Source: Setaria digitata (Eukaryota; Nematoda; Chromadorea; Rhabditida; Setariidae). Taken from it: a stretch of 64,000 bases of DNA. The position numbers and the translations under genes were made by a program. This document shows positions 1 through 12,162 of the stretch, one piece after another (the stretch's first letter is position 1; each line of letters begins with the position of its first letter). Location: positions 1 to 64,000 of the forward strand of contig RCAB01000039.1 in the NCBI GenBank assembly GCA_003640385.1, written 5' to 3'. Under the pieces are notes generated by a model, which searched no databases, had not been told where the DNA came from, and saw only the letters and a program-made list of their open reading frames with translations.

Positions 1-519
1 GTAGCAAGTTTTTGTCTTACGAGAGTAACGAGCCTCCTCGTGGACCGTTAAATCAAGTAGGGGATGTTTGCTGTAGGGAAAATAACGAGCCTTCTTGTGG
101 ACCGTTAAATCAAAGTGGAACAATCAAACAATCAAGAGGCCTTTGTGTGGACGTTAAAATTGTAAGAGCGGTGAACTAGTACAAGGGAAGGTTGAGCGAA
201 ACATATGGAACCCTTTGGATGGAGGTGGGTGGTTTTCAGTGGCGTTACGTAGTAGTAGGAAGATTTTAGAGGTTTTGGTATCGTAATGGGAGTTACTGAA
301 TTTCAGTATGTCCGGTTATTGCAATTTCTCGTGGAATATATCCGGACTGTCGCTTAAAATGCTTTGATGGGTGAATTATTATTTAGAATTTGGGTTTATG
401 AATTGCAGCGGAATAATTAACATAAAATTGCTATGCTGGATACATGTATTGTCGGGATGGGAAGGTATACTGCTTGCAAATATCAGTGACTTGCTTACTC
501 CCCTTGTAAGCACCTTTCC
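1..519. other. 5' flank of the RPRD1-like gene
   Basis: No coding exon is supported here. The first 170 bases are richer in G and C than the rest of the window and carry the degenerate repeat listed separately. The remainder is the likely promoter and 5' UTR of the RPRD1-like gene, whose ATG is at 520. An open frame at 371-568 overlaps that start in another frame and has no recognisable content. Confidence 0.6.
26..161. repeat. Three degenerate copies of a ~27-33 bp unit
   Basis: The core GTGGACCGTTAAATCAA occurs at about 42-56 and 97-113 inside a longer match that begins AACGAGCCT, and a third weaker copy lies at about 135-161. The first two copies are about 56 bases apart. The first differs from the second at a few positions and the third has lost several bases. 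The repeat may continue to the left of the window. Confidence 0.6.
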
Positions 520-3149
520 ATGGCCGGATTTTCGGAAGCGGCAATGTCAAGACGACTGCAAACGTTGAACACGACGCAGCAGTCAGTGCAAATGATGTCT
601 ATGTGGCTTCTGCATCATCAGAAGAGCCATGCCGAAACCATCGTTAAAGTTTGGCTTCAGGTAAGCATCTTTCGCTGTTAACATCATGCGTTAGCACGTT
701 ATGAAAATAATTGTTGTTTTCCTTTCTCCGGTGAGTTGAAGGTCGTGAGGCGTTCATATGGTGAATTTATTTTAGTATGACAATTAATGAATTTGAATTT
801 ATTTTAGTATGACAATTAATGAATTTGAATTTATTTTAGTATGACAAATAATTGAGTTTCAATCTGTGTTTCATGGACTTTGAAATGAATATGCTGTTGC
901 ATCTTCGGTTAACTTCAGCTTATGAATTTACAGTTTGTGTTTATGGAATGGTTGTAGGGATGAAAAAAAGATAGTTTTTTTTTTTTTGAATATTGGCTTA
1001 TAAACCTTGGAAGAGAAAGCTTTATAAGGCTTGATACTCTTATGAAATAACGGGATCATTTAGTCCGTCTTTGTGCGGGAAATTTTTGCTGGTAGTATTG
1101 TCTGGTACTTACAGGAAATTAAGAAGGAAACGAAGCCGGTTCGTTTAATCAATTTGCTCTATCTTGCTAACGATGTGATACAGAACAGTCGAAAACACTG
1201 CCCACACTTCATGGGAATGTTTTATGAAAATCTTGAACCAGCCTTTAGGTATGTTGTGTGTATGTTTGGGCTTCAATTTTAAAAGATCACTGCAGCATTT
1301 GTTTGATTATGGTATAGTAATCGAGCTTGCTATAAGTCATGTTCTTCAGTTTGTATTTTGGGGAAAAAAAATGTGGCGAGTTTAATGTTCGTTGTTGAGT
1401 AAATTGTTCCAGTATGAGTTTACAGTACTAATTTATTTAAGTAAGCAGTTTTTATTCCCTCCTACATCACGATTCGGTATGCTGGCGATATCGTTTTAAT
1501 GATGCGTCATTAATAGTAATGCCCTATTTCGGGATGCTTGTTTTCCCGAAACGAATGTTGCCTTGTTCTCCAACATAATCGCTTTTCAGGCATGTAAGTA
1601 TCCATGCAGATGCTGATGCTGTTGTAGCGATGAAAAAAATTTTAAGAGTTTTTCGAGAACGTCAAATTTATTCGGAAGTAAAAGTCGATCGATTAATGAA
1701 TGCTGTAACGTCATCGCTTACCGGCATAAGACTTGTTGAGTTCAACATTGAATTAGGTGGAACGAACGTAAGTGCTGAAAGTGTTCAAAAGTCGCGTCAA
1801 ATACCGATCACACCACCAAACGCTGGAAAGGTGATGGATTCACCGCACTTATCAACTCCCACCGTGGATGCAGATTCTCCGGAACCGAAAAAGGTTGTTT
1901 TCCTTTTTTTTTTTTAATGTAATATTTTATCTACTACATCCTTTCTTCTAATATGGTTCTTTGATATCTTGAATTTAATCTGCGTAGTTGATAAGTTTCT
2001 TTTAGAGCAGGGTGGATAGTGAAAACTTCGATGTCAAAGTAATGACTCGAGTAACGGAAGACGTAATAACACTGTTGAAAAAGTTGGAGGATCCACCATC
2101 GGCAGATGCCGAAACACGGTAATAAATTGGTTCTGCTTATTTTCAAATATTTTGAGAAATTGTGTCTGAGTTTAATGACTAAAGTTCTTTCTCTCCTTTA
2201 AACTGAATTGCCACTGGTGGAAACTGAGACTGTTATCGCTTTGTACTGCATTGGGCTACGAAACAGCTTCAAAAACTTGAATCTGCCCTTGTCTTTTGGG
2301 TTCTAAATTAGAGCTTTCCGACATAAATCCTAACAGCTTCTTTTCTAGTCAGCTGATAGCCTCATTTCCGGAAACGATAGCAAATCCTGCTCTTTTGAAA
2401 CCTATCAAAAATGAATCGCAAGCAGTAGAATTATTAAAAAAGATCAAGGAAGCTGAACCGGTGGTCAAAGATTACTGCAGAAGGTTATTTTTGTTCAATA
2501 TTATGGCTCAGTTTTTTTGTGGGTTTAGATAGTAATTTTATAAACAGCTTATTTTTGTTATGTAACCATCTAGACTTGCGACAGAAATGGAGGATAGGCG
2601 TTCTCTGCAACAGCTTTTGCCTGAGTATTTTGGTTTCCTGAAAGCCAGCGCCGTACGGAACGACGAAATGTTGCGCTCTGTGCGAGAAAAAGTAGAAAAG
2701 CTAGAACAGGAAAAAACATCGGTTTGTCTCATTTTCCGAGTGACTGTAAAATGTTGCTATGAAGAGTTTTAGTTTGTTTATCGGTAGTTTTCAAATCAAA
2801 CTTGGTTTACATCTAAAATAAATCTGAAGTTCATGAAATTGATTTGAGTAAGGATTTGTAATAAGTGTAATATGGATCACTTTCTTTTTAAGATCGGAAT
2901 GATTTTCGGTCTAAAATAAAATAAGCAGCAATAATACTTCTATTTCTTGGAAACCTATGGCAGAAAAAAGTTTGTTTTATTCGAGCTGAGAAGGAATTTT
3001 TCCAGGTGAAGGAACATTTCGATTCTTTGCCTGACTTAGCTGAATTACCTGCAAGTGCATTGCCTCCACTTCCTTCACTGGGTGAATTATTCAAAAGCGG
3101 TAAAGCTGAAAACGAAGATAGTACGGAAGTTCGAAAGCATGAGGAATAA
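520..3149 (+). CDS. RPRD1B: RPRD1-like CID-domain protein (RNA polymerase II CTD interactor)
   Basis: Seven exons carry one frame of 372 residues: 520-660, 1115-1248, 1590-1893, 2006-2118, 2349-2483, 2574-2721 and 3006-3149. Residues 1-~135 form the CID fold, with HAETIVKVWLQ and LIYLANDVIQNSR-like helices that contact the phosphorylated CTD of RNA polymerase II. The C-terminal half is the RPRD coiled coil, seen in RLATEMEDRRSLQQLL and SLPDLAELP, which follows human RPRD1A/B closely. The family recruits CTD phosphatase and acts at transcription termination in the nucleus. The ATG at 520 matches the usual RPRD1 start. The donor after exon 3 is GTTGTT, a weak site. An AATAAA lies at 3301. The C. 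elegans counterpart is of the cids type; which of the paralogues this is stays uncertain. Confidence 0.92.
764..851. repeat. 32-bp tandem repeat, about 2.7 copies
   Basis: Within intron 1 of the RPRD1-like gene, the unit ATTTATTTTAGTATGACAAT followed by TAATGAATTTGA repeats two full times and once partially, almost without mismatches. Each unit contains TTTTAG, a possible 3' splice-site mimic. Nothing indicates function. Confidence 0.85.
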
Positions 3150-4115
3150 GTTTTGAATAAGATAAAAATATTACATGCTGTGCATATTGTCGCTGATTAG
3201 ACTATTGTTTGTCTGAAGAATGCAGAATGCTTTTCAGTTTTGTCGAGGCGTATATCTTATTTGCTTTAATGGCTTATCTTTTCCTACTAAGCTTAACAAA
3301 AATAAAATATATGAGAATTGTATAAGTTTTTGATTCAGTTTTTCTCTGAATCAGACCATGCTATGTTATTCAGTGGTCATGTCATGTCGACAGGCTTCTT
3401 CGGGTGGATTATTTGGGTTTATGAATTTTTCTTATGTTAATCATGAGCGGTAGGATTTAATCCATTGCGGATATTACTTTTAATTGTTAAAATTTGAATT
3501 TTATCAGAACTTTGTGTAACAATATCATTTAAGTAGATATTTTATCCTTTCTGTGTTATAGATAGTTTGCATTAATTATTATTGTAAATTTCATAAATTT
3601 GGAATTAAATTAACAAACATCTGCTTTTCAAAAAGTAGTGTTGTCACTTATGACTGTGATATAAACGACACAGACATTCTGTTTCTTATTTGATCTCGAA
3701 ATAAATTTTTACCCACATTCGATATTATCTGTATTTTATGGTTCTGTAATCCTAATGGTAATTCTTCGAAATTTTATTGTACTAAGATAAATAATTTTTG
3801 AGGGAATACAAATGCAGGAATGGACGTTGCACACTGTGTCTTTGCTGATGGAGCTGTAATTTATTTAAATTATTAAAGAAGGATTTATAGTTGTGGAGTA
3901 CATGTTCACTTTTTTTTACTTCCTTACATATTCACATCGATTTTTTGATTTTCAAAACTGGAGTCGTTTTTAATTACGCTGTGCAGACCGCTGAACCTGT
4001 ACTGCCTCGATGCTCAACTGCTGCAGTACACATATTTGTGCGAGAAATTTGAGAAATCTGTAACACGTCAAGCAGAAGAACCACTGTACAAAAGTTCTTT
4101 AGGTTTCTGTTGGGT
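3150..4115. other. Intergenic, RPRD1-like 3' UTR to DRG2
   Basis: AT-rich sequence with the 3' UTR of the upstream gene (AATAAA at 3301-3306) and the promoter side of DRG2. A TTTAG at 4098-4102 sits 13 bases before the DRG2 ATG and could serve as a trans-splice acceptor. No further coding exon is seen. Confidence 0.5.
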
Positions 4116-6483
4116 ATGGGCATTGTTGAAAAGATCCAGGAGATTGAGCATGAAATCAGTAGAACGCAAAAGAACAAGGCCACGGAGTATCACTTGGGTC
4201 TTTTAAAAGCAAAGCTTGCGAAGTATCGGCAGCAGTTGTTGGAACCTACAACAAAGGGTGGTACCAGTAAGGGGGATGGCTTCGATGTGATGAAAAGTGG
4301 TGATGCTCGGGTGGCTATGGTTAGCTGACTTACAGATTTCTGATTTTTTAAAGCCCAAGAAGTTTCAAAAAAAGGAGCATATTCCCATGTTGCTTCTACT
4401 TAACTTTTAAGCTTAACATAAGAGAATCTGATCTGAAAAGGGAATAAATGAACAGTGATGGGTGAATTGTTTTTCTGCTTTTTGGGGTTTTTAGCCGATT
4501 AATAAATTTCTTTATCAACTCTTCTCACGATCTTAATGATGATTGACAATGATTTAACCAACAATGATAAATATTACTTAATTACTCCCACCTTTGTTTT
4601 CTCCAGGTTGGCTTCCCATCAGTTGGCAAATCAACATTGCTTTCTTCACTTACTACGACAGAAAGTGTTGCAGCATCATATGAGTTCACTACACTTACAT
4701 GTATACCCGGTGTTATCGAATACGAGGGAGCCAACATACAACTGCTTGATTTGCCTGGTATTATTGAAGGCGCTGCACAAGGCAAAGGTAAAGTGTTTAT
4801 TTTAAAAACATTCCCGTTTTAGGAGTACTTTTATTAAGGAAAGGCAAAATGCTTCAGAAATAATTTATTTCTGAAGGGATGTATTTAAATAAGATTCGCA
4901 GAACTTTTCCTTTTGCTAAACTGCTTCTCATTTGTAGAAAGCAAGCCACTTCAACTTTACAGGTCGAGGAAGACAAGTTATAGCAGTAGCAAAAACAGCT
5001 GATGTTATTCTTATGATGCTGGATGCTGCGAAAGGTGAAATGCAGGTTAGATATACATATCATAAAAACAAGGGTAAAAAGTCAAACTAGATACCGAAGT
5101 TTTGCTGCGATTAGAATACTTCATATTTATAAAAAGTGTATCTTGAACCCTTTATTAGTCTTGCTTTACTTCTGGCTACTGTATTTATTTATATGTCCTA
5201 GTATAATAGAAATCTTTTTAACGTCGGTTTAACCAGAAAAGGCTGTATGATTTAATTAAATTTAATGGATTAAGGTCAGACTATAGTTAAAGAATTCTTC
5301 CATTACAAAAAAGTAGAAAAAATGGGAGATGGGGCCTTCTCTTACTCCTTAACTTTTTAAAAAAGTACTTGAAACACTACAGAAAACTCTTCTTACGAAA
5401 GAACTGGAATCAGTTGGTATTCGTTTAAATAAGAAGCCGCCATTAATTTATCTCAAACAAAAGAAAATTGGAGGAGTGAAGTTCACGCATACGGTTCCAT
5501 TAACACATTGTAATGAGAAGCTGGTGATGACTATACTGCACGAATACAAAATTTTTAATGCGGATGTCGTTTTTAGGGCTGATTGCACGTATGTTTTGCT
5601 TTTTTAGTGTCAGAAAAATGAAAAATGCTCTGTTGTGGTAAAACGAATAACTTTATTTAGTTCTTTCGTTATTTTCCGCCAAAAATTTTTTTGCTGTCTA
5701 TCAGAACTTTTTCTTTTAAATTTAAATGGCTCATCCTGTTATTCACTTATATGCGTCTTTGAAATATGTCCAATGTTTACTGATTAATTATGCAGCAAAA
5801 TTTCCATGTAGAGCTGTAATAGTAATTGGAAAGGTGAAGTTTTGCTTAGTTAATGAAATTGGTCCTGCTGGAAGAATAAGAATCAGTCATTATTCTTGTC
5901 TCTTAGGGTAGATGAACTGATCGATGTCATACAAGGAAACCGTGTGTATATACCATGTCTTTATATATATAACAAAATCGACCAAATAAGCATGGAGGAG
6001 GTCGATAGGTAATAAACTTTTTACTACTATTCTCTTTTTAATTAAAAGCACTTTACAGTGATATTTCGATTCCACAGCCACTGTACTGAAAAATGCAGAA
6101 TAGCAGAATCGGAAGAAAAGTTTTTATTACCCAAAATAAGTTTCACTGGACAAGTGAAACTTCTGAAAACAAACTATTTCATTGCAGGTTAGCTCATCAT
6201 AAAGATTCCATTGTAATTAGTTGCGAAATGAAACTAAATATGGATTATATGGTACAGAAAATTTGGGAATATTTGGCACTTATCAGAATATACACCAAAA
6301 AACCCGGAAATGCACCTGATTTAGGTTAAGCTCATGAAGTTATGTCATAAATTAAAAGATTGCCTTCTGGTTATTAGGACTTATAGTCCAGGTTTTAAAA
6401 TCATTTTTATATTCAGATTAGTATATACCTTTGTCATATATTGGTTTTTTTCCTGACTTTCCTCTTGTTGATGGTCTTATGAA

Positions 6484-6527
<44 letters not shown>

Positions 6528-6776
6528 TGTGTTTTTTTCTGAAAGTTATAAAATAAGTATTAGGAGCTCAAGAAATTTATTTCAGGTCCAGATGATGGTT
6601 TAATACTACGGCGTGGTGCAACAGTTGAGCATGCATGTCACGCATTGCATCGTAATCTTTCTGCTGCATTTCGCTATGCTATTGTTTGGGGTACCAGCGC
6701 GAAGTTTTCACCGCAGCGAGTGGGCATTCACCATAAGCTTCATCATGAAGATGTAGTACAAATTGTTAAGAAGTGA
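4116..6776 (+). CDS. DRG2: Developmentally regulated GTP-binding protein 2 (DRG2)
   Basis: Seven exons (4116-4319, 4607-4787, 4963-5045, 5383-5588, 5907-6008, 6188-6324, 6586-6776) give 367 residues, close to human DRG2 (364). DRG2 rather than DRG1 is clear from the start [14 protein letters not shown] and from [16 protein letters not shown]. GTPase motifs are G1 [10 protein letters not shown]3 DLPG ([10 protein letters not shown]) and G4 NKID (YNKIDQIS). The TGS domain closes the protein, which ends DVVQIVKK as DRG proteins do. DRG GTPases bind a DFRP partner (RWDD1 for DRG2) and ribosomes in the cytosol. SDHAF2 and TM2D2 follow on the same strand. Confidence 0.95.
6487..6524. repeat. (AT)n microsatellite
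   Basis: A run of about 19 AT dinucleotides in the last intron of DRG2, flanked by poly-A and poly-T. Length is likely to vary between individuals and to be a sequencing weak point. Confidence 0.95.
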
Positions 6777-7248
6777 TCATTTTCCTAGTTAGAAAACTTG
6801 ATTTACCTTTCTTCCTTGTTTTTATTTATGCTTCATATTACTGGTTACTACCGAAAGATATACTGCAAAATGACAATTTTTCGTTAAAACTTTTACTCTA
6901 TGAATATTGTTCAAGACATCTCAGCATCATTGTGTGTAATAACGCAATCGCCATCACTTTTGTAATAAAAATCTTTCATGGTGCTTCCAACGTTCTCATA
7001 AACATGTATTCGTACTTGTTACTTTTACAAACTGTACTTGACATCGTATAGAGTTTCGACGGTTATAAAGCAATATAACCACGGGTTTTTCCTTCGTGAA
7101 GTGTTATGCGAAGCTATTTGATTGATCTAGAAGGCAGAGTTAAATGAAATATTTCATAGGTATGTGGATATTTGTTTGGTTTCTTTATATATTTGTAGGA
7201 GAGAACGAAAACATTAATTGCAATTATAGAAAGGCAGTTACGAGTCAT
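6777..7248. other. Intercistronic region DRG2 to SDHAF2
   Basis: No gene is seen. Two possible acceptors, TTTCATAG at 7152-7159 and ATTTGTAG at 7191-7198, lie upstream of the SDHAF2 ATG. Either could receive a spliced leader or join a 5' exon. An open frame at 6773-7051 overlaps the DRG2 stop and looks like chance. Confidence 0.5.
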
Positions 7249-7692
7249 ATGGCTTTCTTGAGTAGTGTTCGACAGCTTCTTCGAGCTCACAGAGGGTTCG
7301 AACTATGTGTGGTATTATTTTCTAGAGAACATTCCATCAAGATGCCTAGAACTGCGCATGAGTACCATGCAGAGTTAAGATTGGGGAATGAAAATATAGA
7401 GACGAAGCGGTCTCGTTTATTGTATCAAAGCAAGAAACGTGGTATCCTGGAAAATGATATATTGTTGGGAGAATTTGCTGATGAAATGGTGAATAAAATG
7501 AGTTTACGACAGTTGATGCGTTATGATGAAATTATTAACGGTGAACATATGGAATGGGATTTATACTATTATATTTCTGGAAGGAAGAATTTACCTGAAG
7601 ATCTGGAAGGTTGCGAGGTATTCCAGTTGCTTCGAGATTTTGTTGAAAGCAGAACGAAGGAGGCGTGTGAGAAGGCCAAGCAGAGAAAATGA
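7249..7692 (+). CDS. SDHAF2: Succinate dehydrogenase assembly factor 2 (SDHAF2/SDH5)
   Basis: A single exon of 147 residues. The block RLLYQSKKRGILENDILLG is the signature of the SdhE/SDH5 family, followed by the conserved YDEIIN and EWDLYYY segments and a LLRDF helix. The family attaches FAD to the flavoprotein subunit of succinate dehydrogenase in the mitochondrial matrix. The first ~30 residues (MAFLSSVRQLLRAHRG) are basic and lack acids, fitting a mitochondrial presequence. The frame stays open upstream to an ATG at 7144, but that part is hydrophobic and crosses the two possible splice acceptors, so the ATG at 7249 is preferred. It sits 472 bases after DRG2 and may share its transcript. 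Confidence 0.9.
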   Translation: MAFLSSVRQLLRAHRGFELCVVLFSREHSIKMPRTAHEYHAELRLGNENIETKRSRLLYQSKKRGILENDILLGEFADEMVNKMSLRQLMRYDEIINGEHMEWDLYYYISGRKNLPEDLEGCEVFQLLRDFVESRTKEACEKAKQRK

Positions 7693-8312
7693 CTATATTT
7701 CCTCATTTATGTCGTAGTTTGTTTCTGGAAAATTAAAGATCTGAGAATTCTTTGAAGCTGGACCTTACGAGACGTTCTTTCCAATCTTATTTTAATAAAT
7801 GCTTTAACGTAGTATTCACAAACATTTTTCTTACTGCTCACTCTTCGATGAGAGTTTAGAGGTTAAATTAGCAAATTTAGAAATCCGCAGCTTAATTTTC
7901 GTGCTTTCCACCATTTTATTAGTAACTTTTTTCCTTTTATGCCGTGCTGATGTTCTGCTAGTTTCAAGTATCTTAGACAATGACGAAATTTTTTTTAGAA
8001 ATAATGTATTCTTATCAAGATTAACTTCAGAGGGATTTGTGGTCAATTTCTATATCTGTTTGATTAGGTAATATAATATAATTTTGTTATATAATCATAA
8101 TTGTTTTTTTTCTTTGTAGAACCTTTTGTCTGTACCTTATATGAGAAAGTTCTGATCCAATGTATTCATAGCTACTGATCGCAGATTGTTTCAATATGTG
8201 TTCCTTTCTGTTGTTTTATTTCGCTTGTTCCTATATTTTACTTGGCGTTTCACAGCACTCGCATCTTTTGTGTTATTTTGATTATTGTATTACATAATGA
8301 TAAATTTTTAGG
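7693..8312. other. Intercistronic region SDHAF2 to TM2D2
   Basis: AT-rich, with no gene recognised. The open frame on the minus strand at 7831-8046 has no family features. AATAAA at 7794 is a candidate poly(A) signal for SDHAF2. The right end is T-rich and closes with the acceptor listed at 8306-8311. Confidence 0.5.
8306..8311 (+). promoter_or_regulatory. Candidate trans-splice acceptor before TM2D2
   Basis: TTTTTAG ends just one base before the TM2D2 ATG at 8313, so a 5' exon cannot be long and a spliced leader would sit almost on the start codon. This is the arrangement typical of nematode trans-spliced genes. Proof needs RNA reads carrying the leader. Confidence 0.55.
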
Positions 8313-9401
8313 ATGCATGTGGATAACGTGTTCGTAATACTTCTGATTATTGTACTACCTGCTTTTGGAATTCAAACAAATCCCGTTTCAATCCCGAAGG
8401 GACAGAAGCATGGAAATATCGTTATTGCTGCTGTTATTTCAACACCACTTTTACCAGACAGTGATAGTTTTGGTGTTTGCGAATTAGAAGGTTTCGATTT
8501 GAATCCAACTGGTCCACTTGTACCATGTAGTTATCTTGACGAAAGGTTTGCTTTATAATTGAGCAATGAGTTCAATATACAAGTTTATGTAGAGTCTTAT
8601 AAGGTCCAGTAGCATATATATTCTTATCAAACCTTCCTTTTTTAGGTGGATTGACTGCGATGCACCAGTCGATGTATCATCCATTCCTGAAGCTAACAGT
8701 ACAAAGGCTATCTTTTCAAATATGTAAAACTCAAAAAAAAATTTTAACCTGACAAAATATTTGTTTGGAGTATTCATTGTTATTGTTTTTGCATTTTTAA
8801 GATGGATGGTGCATGTCTGACATGGGGTGGTACACGTTATGAAAACGTGGAGCAAACAAATGTAACCTGCCGGGTACTGCCGTGTATTGAATGTCGCGGT
8901 CCGCGCATTTTTTTGAGAAAGGTTCCCTGCATCAAGTATGCTTCATTTCATTTCATGTTACTGAGGATTCTTAGTTTGCTTGTTTTTGGGTTATATTTCG
9001 TTTTATTTTTCTTCTTTTTCACATCTTTCACCGACCTTATCACTTATAAAGAAGGCTTAAGATGTCTTACAAAATAAAATTTTTTAAACTCTTTTAACTG
9101 ATCTGCGTCTAAGAAACAAACTTTTTTCCATGCATATGTATTCATTTACCTTGCTCATTAAGTTGTGCTCTTAAAGTCCCATTGCAGATATACGGGCCAT
9201 TACTTTCTCTCAACGCTATTATATTCAATATTTTTGGGGGTTTTGGCAGTAGATCGTTTCTGTCTCGGTTATTCAGCTATAGCAGTTGGTAAATTGATGA
9301 CACTTGGCGGTTTGGGATTATGGTGGATTGTTGATATATTTTTATTGATCACGGGAAGTTTGATGCCTGCGGATGGGTCTAATTGGCAGCCGTACTATTA
9401 A
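8313..9401 (+). CDS. TM2D2: TM2 domain-containing protein 2
   Basis: Modelled as four exons, 8313-8545, 8646-8673, 8802-8935 and 9188-9401, giving 202 residues. A signal peptide ([12 protein letters not shown]) is followed by the luminal cysteine-rich part, with [11 protein letters not shown] and [12 protein letters not shown], and then two membrane helices joined by the DRF-type turn (AVDRFCLG). It ends [12 protein letters not shown]. Cys spacing and this C-terminus match TM2D2 rather than TM2D1 or TM2D3. The family is linked to Notch signalling and endolysosomal function in flies. The second exon is uncertain: the stronger-looking donor at 8724 would put the next exon out of frame, so the GTATCA donor at 8674 was used, which shortens the luminal loop. 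Confidence 0.9.
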
Positions 9402-10198
9402 AGTTAATTTTTAAATCTCTGTTTTGCAAGTAACTCTTCTAAAATTTCTTTGATAATGAAATAAGTTTTTTCTGATGATAATACTTATTTGAACTGTTTA
9501 CTTGTTACTTGCAAACGGTTATTCCATAACACTGCTCTGGAAATTCACGATTGAAATAAGATAGTGCTTATCTTACATTAATTATTATAAAAATGAATCT
9601 TGGGCGATCTGGTACGATGGCTTTAAAGACAGATACTTCAGCTGTTCTTTAACTCTTCTCTAAATTTGTTTGGATATTCTACAAAAAAGAAAATCAAATT
9701 TCAAACTCTTCGTTGATTTCAAGTTCAGTGTCCTTCATTAGAAAGCGCTGAAAACAGTGATAATTCTTTGGTCTCGAAATAAACAGTGCTCACTTCAGAT
9801 TTGGCTGTTTTTGTTTTTACAAACCTATAAATTTGTCCACAGAGTTTAATGTTACCTAAAGTATTTTCATAAAAAAAAAACTAGTTCTTTTTGAAAATTC
9901 TTGATACAACCGCTTACATTTTAAGCATTGTATTTGTCTGCATTTCACTCTGACATTAGAAAATTTCGAAATTGTAGGAATTCTTCATTGGCAATGTAAT
10001 TGGCTTTATAGATAATCTGAGAGTATCAGAATGGCATATTTTACAAAATTCCGAACAGCACCTTGTCTTGTCTTTATGGCTTTCTTGGTTCAGTGCTTTT
10101 GTATTATTGTTTATACATGCATTATAATTGAAAAAAAGAGCTGAATTAAAATTTGATTCTGTCCATTAATGATTTATGTTGTTTGTTTCTACACGTAA

Positions 10199-10228
10199 CG
10201 TATGGTATGTATATATATATACCATACG
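10199..10228. repeat. 30-bp perfect palindrome
   Basis: Arms CGTATGGTAT and ATACCATACG flank an alternating GTATATATAT core, so the whole is a hairpin or cruciform former. It stands alone in intergenic DNA. Confidence 0.85.
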
Positions 10229-12162
10229 GACTAGTCAGATAGAATTGTTTTTGGTTTGTAAATAATTTAATATTAATAATATTTCATTCTATTGGTGTCA
10301 CTAATTTCCACAACTATGCATCCATAGATGAGATTCGTGGAATTTCGATCAAAACGTTCCTTGTCAATGTATCTGGTTAAATTAAAGGTGACGTGATTAA
10401 TCTGGAGGTGGGTAGTATTATTGTTAGTAACTTTCCTCTTGGTGAGTACCACGGATATTCAATTATCCAGTCTATTCGCCTTGGAAATATACCAATGTCA
10501 TAAAAGCAATTTTCTTATTTGAAATTTAAGTTTCCGAAACACGGAATTGGAGTGGGTTTCGATCATACTAATGATTGTAAATATATAGGCCTTTTCACAA
10601 AAAAACGAGATTCTTGCAACGTAAGCTCTTATAAATGGTTTGTTGAATTTCTTAATATTGTGAACCATATGACTCTGAAATCAAATGCATCTCTTTCTTG
10701 GTGGAATTGTTGTACTAGTTTATATTTGCTTATTTTATCGAGATTCAAAATGGAAAAATCAAGATAACATCAACTAAGCAGTAATGATAATAGCAAAGGT
10801 AATATGTGTGGAACATATTAAGAATTATTGTAATTCAGGCAAATACTTAAGTTTATTCCAATTCACAACTGTGCCTTTCCTTTAAAACATTTTGTTCTCA
10901 CTAATTTCTGGCTGATTTTCGAATAGATTTGTTCAGACAACTGAGATGTGTTGTTAATAAGCAAAGTATTGTGAGGAGTATTGTTAATAAGAATACTAAC
11001 TTATGTTAGTGTATGCTGCCGTCTATGACGCTTCTTACAACCTCTTATTTGTGTAATGCAATTATTTATTTGGAAATTGGGTTTTTTGAAAATCTCTGTC
11101 TCTAAAAAAAGTCATATTACAGTTCGTTGCATAAGAATCAAATTGAAATCTTAGTGGTTTTGAGATATAAATCGGGAAAACTAGTTATGTCACTGTTTAT
11201 AATGCCAAAGGGAACACTATTGGTGAGTGATATATTACAATTTAAATTCCAAATTGACCAGTGTTTGTAACATTAATTCATCAAATTGAAATTGAAATTT
11301 CATGAGATATGTTTTTCTAATAAGCTTGCAATTTATTGCTTGATACAATAATTTATGTAAAGAAATGAGCATTATTACTAACTTTTGCTAGCAGAACAGG
11401 GGAAAACTACAAACCAAAGATGAGCACAAGGGATAGATATGTGTACGGGATCTCAATTTCAGAATAAAAATATGCCTGCAAAGTATGCAACAGAGAGCAG
11501 AAAAAAATTCGGATTTTTTGATGACAAAATTAGAATCAAATATTCACAACAAATTTAACAGATGTTTTGAATAAAGATGAGAAATTAATTGTATGAATGA
11601 TAGTTGAATGAACATTTAAACCTCATTCCATTGCTAGAAATGTGATTATTTGAATTTAAAAGAAGGCCTCAAATCTTTTCTAAATAAATTTAGATTTCAA
11701 TTTTTTTTCTGTTTGCATATTTTTAAAACGCTTGTTTAGCTCATACATCTTTCCGATGATTTGCTTAACACTTACTTGCTCTCTTACTATAACTTACATA
11801 AATTTCTTGCAAATGCCGTGTTTTCAGAATTTTTTTAAAACTTATCCTCTTCAGCCTGAGAATTTATGTGTTGATCATATTTCGGATGTACATTTGCTAT
11901 CAGACTATTCACGGCATTCATTAGTTCATGATTTTATTAAGTGTTAAAAAATAAGCAAACTTAAAGGAACTTTGTTGTTTGGTCATATCACGTTTGTATA
12001 CAAACTTTTGGATTCCGTTCCACTTGGCTAACATTTCGAAGAGTGTATATTTCACTGCTATCGAAGACATACTTCTCATTGATAAATGGATTGAACAAAG
12101 TAGCGTCCTAGATGCAGCAAAGCTGAACAAAAATTGAAGTTACTAGAAAAATTCATTTGAAA

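Noticed and set aside
6487..6524. (AT)n run as a possible replication origin or promoter
   Set aside because: It is a plain microsatellite inside a DRG2 intron; nothing else points to an origin.
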